Origin: Streptomyces cacaoi
GTDB lineage: Bacteria; Actinomycetota; Actinomycetes; Streptomycetales; Streptomycetaceae
Direction of reading: 5' to 3'
Assembly (NCBI RefSeq): GCF_006539165.1
Contig: NZ_BJMM01000016.1
Span: 54,965 to 118,964 of the forward strand
DNA: 64,000 nt
Shown here: positions 59,346 to 64,000 of the stretch, one piece after another
Numbering within the stretch: the first letter of the stretch is position 1
Layout: the number at the start of each line of letters is the position of its first letter
Translations under genes and position numbers: made by a program
Notes under the pieces: generated by a model
Told to the model about the DNA's origin: nothing
The model's database searches: none
The model's input: only the letters and a program-made list of their open reading frames with translations

Positions 59346-60917
59346 TCACTGCTCCTGCGGGACGTCGCCCAGCTTCTGATCGCGCAGCAGATGCCAGGCG
59401 AGGCCGGCGGCGGCGAGCAGGATGACGGCGCCGAAGCCCGCGCCGAACCGCAGGCCCTCGGCGAAGGTGTCCTGGGCCACGTCCAGCAGCCGGCCGCCGG
59501 CGCCACCGGGCAGGGTGCGGGCCGTCTCGACGGCCTCGCCCAGCGAGTGGCGGGCGTGTTCGGCCGAGTTCTCGGGCACTCCGGGCGGCGTCTCGAACGT
59601 GCGGTAGACGCCCGTGACGACGGAGCCGAGCAGCGCGATACCGAGCGCGGCACCGAGTTCGTAGGCCGTCTCCGACACCGCGGAGGCCGCGCCCGCCTGC
59701 TCCTTGGGGACGGCGGAGAGGATGACGTCGGAGGTGACGGTGAACGCGAGCCCGGCCCCCAGTCCGACGACGAGCAGCACGCTGCCCAGCAGCCAGTAGC
59801 CGGTGGAGGGCTGGAGCCAGGTGCAGGCGCCCAGCGAGAGGCCCACCGCGAGCAGCCCGCCGGCGACGGAGCCGCGCACCGAGGTCCGGCGGGCCACGTA
59901 CCCGGCGGCGAGCCCGGCCGCCACCGAGCCCAGCGCCGCGGGCAGTTCGGCCAGTCCGGCCTGGAACGGGGTGCGGCCCTGCACCATCTGGAAGAACTGC
60001 GAGAGGAAGAAGACCAGCCCGGACAGGCCGAGGATCGTCAGCAGGTCGGCGAGGACGGCTCCGGTGAAGCCGCGGTTGCGGAACAGCCGCATGTCCAGCA
60101 GCGGGGAGGGCAGCCGCAACTGCCGCCGGACGAAGGCGATCAGCGCGGCGACGCCGACGACGGCCCCGGCCACCACGTCCCACCGGACCCCGTAGGCGGC
60201 GGCTTCCTTGACGGCGTAGACGACGCCGATGATGCCCACCATGGACAGGGCGACGCTGGGCAGGTCCCACGGCCCGGGCGAGGGGTTCCTCGACTCGGGC
60301 AGCAGCTTGCTGCCGACGACGACGAGCACCGCCATCACGGGCAGGTTGATCAGGAAGACCGAGCCCCACCAGTAGTGCTCCAGCAGGAAGCCGCCGATGA
60401 CGGGCCCCACCGCGGTACCGGCGGCGGTCATGGCGCCCCAGATGCCGACGGCCAGACTGCGCTCGCGCGGGTCGGGGAAGATGTTGCGGATCAGCGCCAG
60501 CGTCGAGGGCATCAGGGTGGCACCGGCGACACCCATCAGCGCACGCCACAGGATCATCGTTTCGGCGCTGGTGGCGTAGGCCGTCAGCAGGGACAGCGCG
60601 CCGAACGCGACCGACCCGGTGAGCAGCAGCTTCTTACGGCCGATGCGGTCCCCGAGGCTGCCCATGGACACCAGCAGCCCGGCGATGACGAAGGAGTAGA
60701 CGTCGCCGATCCACAGCAACTGTGTGCTGGAGGGGCGCAGATCCTCGCTCAGGAAGGGCGCGGCCAGGCCGAGGACGGTGACGTCGATGCCGACCAGCAG
60801 CACCGCCAGCACCAGCACCCCGAGTGCGACCCAGCGCAGCCGCGAGGCCGGTGGCGGCTCGGCGGTGAGCTGTCCGTGGCCGTCGCCGGGGCCGGACCGG
60901 CCGCTTTCGCTGTTCAT
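59346..60917 (-). CDS. MFS multidrug efflux transporter (EmrB/QacA, DHA2 family)
   Basis: A 523-residue protein with 14 predicted helices. It has VGIDVTVLGLAAPFLSEDL in helix 1 (motif D1), GSLGDRIGRKKLLLTG (motif A), WRALMGVAGATLMPSTLALIRNIF (motif B region) and GIWGAMTAAGTAVGPVIGGFLLEHYWWGSVFLINLPV (motif C, antiporter type). It should export toxic compounds in exchange for protons. The start overlaps the TetR stop by four bases, so it is the target of that regulator. Confidence 0.93.
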   Translation of the reverse strand: MNSESGRSGPGDGHGQLTAEPPPASRLRWVALGVLVLAVLLVGIDVTVLGLAAPFLSEDLRPSSTQLLWIGDVYSFVIAGLLVSMGSLGDRIGRKKLLLTGSVAFGALSLLTAYATSAETMILWRALMGVAGATLMPSTLALIRNIFPDPRERSLAVGIWGAMTAAGTAVGPVIGGFLLEHYWWGSVFLINLPVMAVLVVVGSKLLPESRNPSPGPWDLPSVALSMVGIIGVVYAVKEAAAYGVRWDVVAGAVVGVAALIAFVRRQLRLPSPLLDMRLFRNRGFTGAVLADLLTILGLSGLVFFLSQFFQMVQGRTPFQAGLAELPAALGSVAAGLAAGYVARRTSVRGSVAGGLLAVGLSLGACTWLQPSTGYWLLGSVLLVVGLGAGLAFTVTSDVILSAVPKEQAGAASAVSETAYELGAALGIALLGSVVTGVYRTFETPPGVPENSAEHARHSLGEAVETARTLPGGAGGRLLDVAQDTFAEGLRFGAGFGAVILLAAAGLAWHLLRDQKLGDVPQEQ

Positions 60918-61465
60918 CGTTCCATGCTCCGTCGTGCGCCGCCGAGCAGCAGCTCGACGGTCATCCGTACCGAGTCGCGGGCCGCGACCCGGCCGTCCTG
61001 GACCGCCCAGGCGGCGGCCGTGATCAGCGCGTAGAGCGCCTCGGTGAGCCAGGCCGGGGTGAGATCGATACGGAAGGTGCCCTCGTCCTGCCCGCGCCGG
61101 AAGAGCGCGGCGATCCGTGCGTCGATGCGCTCCCAGCCGGGGTGCTGCTCGCCCGGTTCGAACAGCTGGTTCTCGGTGACGAGGAACGCCAGGAAGCCGG
61201 CGAGGGGCTCGGCCTGCGCCACCACGCGCCGGACGGCCTCGGCGGCGTCGCCCTCCTCCGTCCGTGCGGCGTCGAGCGCCGCGTCCAGCCGGCGCAGCCC
61301 GAGGTCCTCCAGCGCACGGACGAGCGCGTCCCGCCCGGCGAAGTGCCGGTGCAGGGTGGCGCGGCTGATGCCGGCGGCCCTGGCGATCTCGTCCATGGAG
61401 GAGGTCGGTCTGCGGGTGAGCACCTCGGCGGCGGTGCCGAGCAGCTCTTCGCGGTCCAGGCTCAT
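60914..61465 (-). CDS. TetR-family regulator of the efflux transporter
   Basis: A 183-residue TetR-type repressor. The helix-turn-helix is SSMDEIARAAGISRATLHRHFAGRDALVRA (residues 22-51) and the C-terminal ligand domain is variable, ending near LTEALYALITAAAWAV. It is first in a two-gene operon with the MFS gene. A GAGAC-N6-GTCTC palindrome just upstream is the likely operator, giving ligand-induced derepression of both genes. Confidence 0.9.
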   Translation of the reverse strand: MSLDREELLGTAAEVLTRRPTSSMDEIARAAGISRATLHRHFAGRDALVRALEDLGLRRLDAALDAARTEEGDAAEAVRRVVAQAEPLAGFLAFLVTENQLFEPGEQHPGWERIDARIAALFRRGQDEGTFRIDLTPAWLTEALYALITAAAWAVQDGRVAARDSVRMTVELLLGGARRSMER

Positions 61466-61485
61466 GAGACAAGGTTAAAGCATAC

Positions 61486-61501
61486 GAGACACGAACGTCT
61501 C
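61486..61501. promoter_or_regulatory. Candidate TetR operator
   Basis: GAGACACGAACGTCTC is an inverted repeat (GAGAC-N6-GTCTC), 21 bases upstream of the TetR start and overlapping the probable promoter; TATGCT on the minus strand could be the -10. A third GTCTC lies next to the start codon. Confidence 0.55.
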
Positions 61502-61548
61502 ATCGATTACGTTCGGTACCCGGCGCGCGGACGGGCGCGTGCACACGG

Positions 61549-61585
61549 CACGGCGCCCCGCCACCGGAGGTGACGGGGCGCCGTG
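61549..61585 (-). terminator. Terminator of the alpha/beta hydrolase gene
   Basis: A 16-bp stem with one mismatch (outer arm CACGGCGCCCCG) and a 3-base loop, 38 bases after the stop. Confidence 0.85.
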
Positions 61586-61623
61586 TGCGGAAGGAACACG
61601 CGCGCGGGACGCGGCCGGAGGGG

Positions 61624-62721
61624 TCAGCTGCCGCTGTGCCCGTTCCAGGCGCAACTGCCCAGCGTGGCGCCCTTCTTCAGCTCGTGCTCGGCCTTCCTCG
61701 CCGGCAGGGCGCGGCTCTTGCCCTTGACGCAGACGGCCGTGCGGTCCGGGTAGCCGGCCATGTCGAGCAGGATCTGGTCCCAGTGCCGGTACTGGACGTC
61801 GTGCCCGCTGTCGGCGTACCGGCGCACGACCGGCTTGCCGGGCAGCTCCTCGCTCCACCGCTGCTGGGTGGACGGGGGCACCGTCGTGTCCTTCAGACCC
61901 GTGTAGACGAACGTCGGCGCCTTGAGCGCGGAGAGGTCGGGGCCGGGGCGCTCGCAGTAGAGCTTCTGCTCGTGCACCTGGGCCGACGGGTCGCCCTTCT
62001 GGCCCCGCTGGTAGTAGGAGCGGGCGCCGTCCTCCTCGGCCCGGTCGGTGAAGCCGGGTATGCGGCGCACCGGGCTGTCGTCCGGGAAGGCCCACCACTT
62101 GCGCGGATCACGGATCTGCTCGCCGAGCTTCTTGCGCAACTCCGCGTCGTCCAGGCCGCAGTCCTCGGACTTCTTTCCGAACGGCGGGAGGGCGGCGGCC
62201 AGATGCAGCGAGGCGACCCGCTGCGGCTCGTCGGCGGCGAAGTGCGCCGCGTACGGGCCGCCACCGGAGATCGCCACCACCCGGGCGCGGCGGATGCCGA
62301 GTTCGTCGAGGACCGCCCGGACATCGGAGGTGTAGTCGTCGAAGCCGAGCTTCTTGTCGAACTCCGTGTCACCGAACCCGTTGCGCTCGACGGAGATCAT
62401 GCGCAGTCCGAGCTTCCCCCGCGTCGTGCGCAGGAATTCGGTCATGCCCGAGGCCCGGGCCGTCGTGCCGGTGCCGCCCATGAACACGACCGGCTCGCCG
62501 CGGGTGCGGGAGTCGCGGCCGGTGTCGCTGTAGTGGACGGTGCGGCCGGCGTGCCGCAGCTCGTGCATGGCGGGGCCGAGCGGGTCGAACTCGTCCTGGA
62601 CGACGGGTTCCGGGCGCTTCCGGGCCTCCGCGCTGGACGCGCCGGCCGTGAAGCCGATCGTTCCCGCTACGGCTGCCACGGCCAGGGTGCAGGCCGCCGC
62701 GACTGTCGATGCCTTCTTCAT
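61624..62721 (-). CDS. Secreted alpha/beta-fold hydrolase
   Basis: A 365-residue protein. A Sec-type signal peptide (MKKASTVAAACTLAVAAVAGTIGFTAGASSAEA) covers residues 1-33. The fold is shown by VVFMGGTGTTARASG, RMISVERNGFGDTEFD, the nucleophile loop VVAISGGGPYAAHFAAD (Ser), the acid region VYTGLKDTTVPP and the His of YADSGHDVQYRHWDQIL. The Ser lies in A-I-S-G-G, a slight variant of GxSxG. An N-terminal cap with Cys residues may form disulfides. Possible esterase or peptidase; substrate unknown. Confidence 0.85.
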   Translation of the reverse strand: MKKASTVAAACTLAVAAVAGTIGFTAGASSAEARKRPEPVVQDEFDPLGPAMHELRHAGRTVHYSDTGRDSRTRGEPVVFMGGTGTTARASGMTEFLRTTRGKLGLRMISVERNGFGDTEFDKKLGFDDYTSDVRAVLDELGIRRARVVAISGGGPYAAHFAADEPQRVASLHLAAALPPFGKKSEDCGLDDAELRKKLGEQIRDPRKWWAFPDDSPVRRIPGFTDRAEEDGARSYYQRGQKGDPSAQVHEQKLYCERPGPDLSALKAPTFVYTGLKDTTVPPSTQQRWSEELPGKPVVRRYADSGHDVQYRHWDQILLDMAGYPDRTAVCVKGKSRALPARKAEHELKKGATLGSCAWNGHSGS

Positions 62722-62809
62722 CTATGGGTCTCCTGTGGTCACTGTGCAAGGAGTGACCTGCCCGGAAACCGTTGCCTCATGCACGCATTTTCCCGCCCGG
62801 CCGGTGCGG

Positions 62810-63781
62810 TCAGCTCCAGGGCAGGCCCGACCGGTGCCGCCAGTACGCCTCCGGCTCCTCCACGAGGCCCTCCAGCAGGGCGCGTTGGGGCTCGTCCACA
62901 TCGGTCGCGGCGGCCAGGAGATTGGCGTGCAGTTCCGCGACGGTGGCCGCGCCGGAGAGCACCACCCCGGCCCACGGAGCGCGCAGCACCGCGGCGAGCG
63001 CCACCGCGTCCGGCGTCGCGCCCGCTGCCGCCGCCACATCCCGCAACTGCTGCGGCGCGTGCTCCCCGGCCAGCCGCCCGTTGGCCAGCGCCTCCTTGAC
63101 GATGACGGTGAGCCCGGCCTCGTGCGCCTCCGCCAGCGCCGGCCCGGCCGAGGGCTCCAGCAGGTTGTAGGTGCTCTGCACCGTATGGAACAGCGGCTCG
63201 CCGTCCGCCCGCAGCTCCAGCGCGGCCCGTACGGTGTCCGCCTGCCGCGGGCCGCTGGTGCTGAAGCCGAGCGTGACGCCCTCGGCGGCGAGCGCGGCGA
63301 GGCGCGCGTGCAGGGCGGTGTCGGTGAGCGCGGGGCTGTCCGGCGTCAGGGAGTGGATCTGGTACAGGTCCAGCCGGTCGCCGAGCAGTTCGCGGCTCTC
63401 GGCGAGCTGGCGGTCGAAGGCGTCGACGCAGTGGTCCTTGACCTCGTGGACCTCGGCGTCGAGTCGCCACTCGCCGGTGTACGTGTAGCCCCATTTGCTG
63501 CCGACGACGACGTCGTCCGCCTCCGGGTGCGCGGCGAGCCACTCGGCCAGGAACTCCTCGGACCGGCCGTAGGAGCGCGCGGCGTCCACGTAGCGCACGC
63601 CCTGCGCCCAGGCGGCGTCGAGCAGTTGGTGGGTGCGCTCACGCAGCGCCTCGACGGTGCGCTCGTCCGGGAACTCGGCGGCCCGGCCCAGCGTGAGGTA
63701 GGCGGGGCGGCCGACGGCGGCGAGGCCCAGACCGAGGTGCGCCGTCGGTGTCGTCGCGGAGGCGAGGCGGGTGAAGGGCAT
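62810..63781 (-). CDS. Aldo/keto reductase family oxidoreductase
   Basis: A 323-residue AKR. The active site Asp and Tyr are in VRYVDAARSYGRSEE, the Lys in VVGSKWGYTYTGEW and the His in YQIHSLTPDSP. The NADPH-binding end has VVLSGAATVAELHANL. Unlike the AKR near the left end, it belongs to a different subgroup and has no operon partners. The ATG at 63781 follows AGGAGCAC. Substrate unknown. Confidence 0.85.
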   Translation of the reverse strand: MPFTRLASATTPTAHLGLGLAAVGRPAYLTLGRAAEFPDERTVEALRERTHQLLDAAWAQGVRYVDAARSYGRSEEFLAEWLAAHPEADDVVVGSKWGYTYTGEWRLDAEVHEVKDHCVDAFDRQLAESRELLGDRLDLYQIHSLTPDSPALTDTALHARLAALAAEGVTLGFSTSGPRQADTVRAALELRADGEPLFHTVQSTYNLLEPSAGPALAEAHEAGLTVIVKEALANGRLAGEHAPQQLRDVAAAAGATPDAVALAAVLRAPWAGVVLSGAATVAELHANLLAAATDVDEPQRALLEGLVEEPEAYWRHRSGLPWS

Positions 63782-63803
63782 CTCAGTGCTCCTGCGCGGT
63801 AGA

Positions 63804-63842
63804 CGCGGTGGTACGGGGTGGTACGCGGTGGTACGGGGTGGA
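63804..63842. repeat. 20-bp tandem repeat upstream of the aldo/keto reductase
   Basis: Two nearly identical 20-base units (CGCGGTGGTACGGGGTGGTA and a copy with two changes) in the promoter region of the reductase gene. Confidence 0.8.
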
Positions 63843-63968
63843 TCCGAAGGACGCGAGGGACGCGCCGGGGTGTGCACCGTGCGGTGCGGGGGCCACCGTA
63901 CCGGCCGGGAGGGCGCGCCCCGGGGAACGGCCGCCGGGGGCGCAGCACCGCGCACACACGGCCGTGCC

Positions 63969-64000
63969 GCCCGCCGCGCCGGTGGAACGGCGCGGCGGGC
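63969..64000. terminator. Terminator hairpin at the window end
   Basis: A 12-bp stem (GCCCGCCGCGCC and complement) with an 8-base loop reaching the last base; probably serves a gene to the right. The rest of 63843-63968 holds no gene. Confidence 0.6.

Noticed and set aside
1..64000. CRISPR array, prophage, transposon or biosynthetic gene cluster
   Set aside because: No spacer-repeat arrays, integrases, transposases, terminal repeats, or PKS/NRPS modules were found; repeats seen are short tandem arrays or coding repeats.

Overview
This is a high-GC actinobacterial chromosome segment, almost certainly from Streptomyces or a close relative. The evidence is the near-canonical SsgB sporulation protein, phosphatidylinositol mannoside (PIM) genes, an SsgB/CGNR/PabBC neighbourhood, GTG and TTG starts with GGAGG-type sites, and strong GC bias at third codon positions. 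From memory, the gene order from secF to the cobalamin and methionine-uptake genes matches the chromosomal core of S. coelicolor. I see no rRNA, insertion sequence, prophage or CRISPR array.

Layout. 1-4.4 kb: end of a non-phosphorylative L-fucose (or related deoxysugar) operon (fuconate dehydratase, SDR, aldo/keto reductase, mutarotase) facing a sugar/H+ symporter gene. 4.6-8.6 kb: lutABC (L-lactate oxidation) with a divergent FadR-type GntR regulator and a clear operator between them. 8.8-12.5 kb: yajC-secD-secF. 12.7-17.6 kb: ruvCAB, the YebC regulator and pdxST. 17.8-28.5 kb: a LemA-like protein, the PIM genes pimA-patA-pgsA, an EF-G paralogue, a large unknown membrane protein, a HIT hydrolase and thrS. 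28.7-36.1 kb: seven tRNA genes in two groups around ssgB, a CGNR protein, small membrane proteins, a DsbA-like protein, a double GNAT protein and the pabB/pabC folate genes. 36.2-41.5 kb: zinc-ribbon protein, APH-fold kinase, small membrane protein, Ser/Thr kinase and TrmH-type methyltransferase. 41.6-49.9 kb: cobalamin genes (CysG/CobA, a giant BluB-CobT fusion, CobL). 50.1-56.5 kb: methionine ABC transporter (metN and a permease/binding-protein fusion) behind a Met-rich leader peptide, a HAD phosphatase, membrane proteins and GNATs. 56.9-63.8 kb: secreted glycerophosphodiesterase, acyltransferase, TetR/MFS efflux pair, secreted alpha/beta hydrolase and an aldo/keto reductase.

How genes work together. 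Non-phosphorylative fucose breakdown yields pyruvate plus L-lactate or lactaldehyde, so the neighbouring LutABC could oxidise the lactate. pgsA, patA and pimA act in sequence to make acylated PIMs. RuvABC, SecDF-YajC and PdxST are multi-subunit machines encoded together. CobA, CobL and BluB-CobT cover three separate stages of corrin and lower-ligand assembly.

The most striking items are the putative methionine leader peptide with mutually exclusive hairpins upstream of metN, the 1742-residue BluB-CobT fusion with about 1170 disordered residues at its N terminus, the permease/binding-protein fusion, a tRNA-Val(GAC) triplet in which one copy has a fully compensated different acceptor stem, and the fucose-lactate pairing with its operator-like palindromes.
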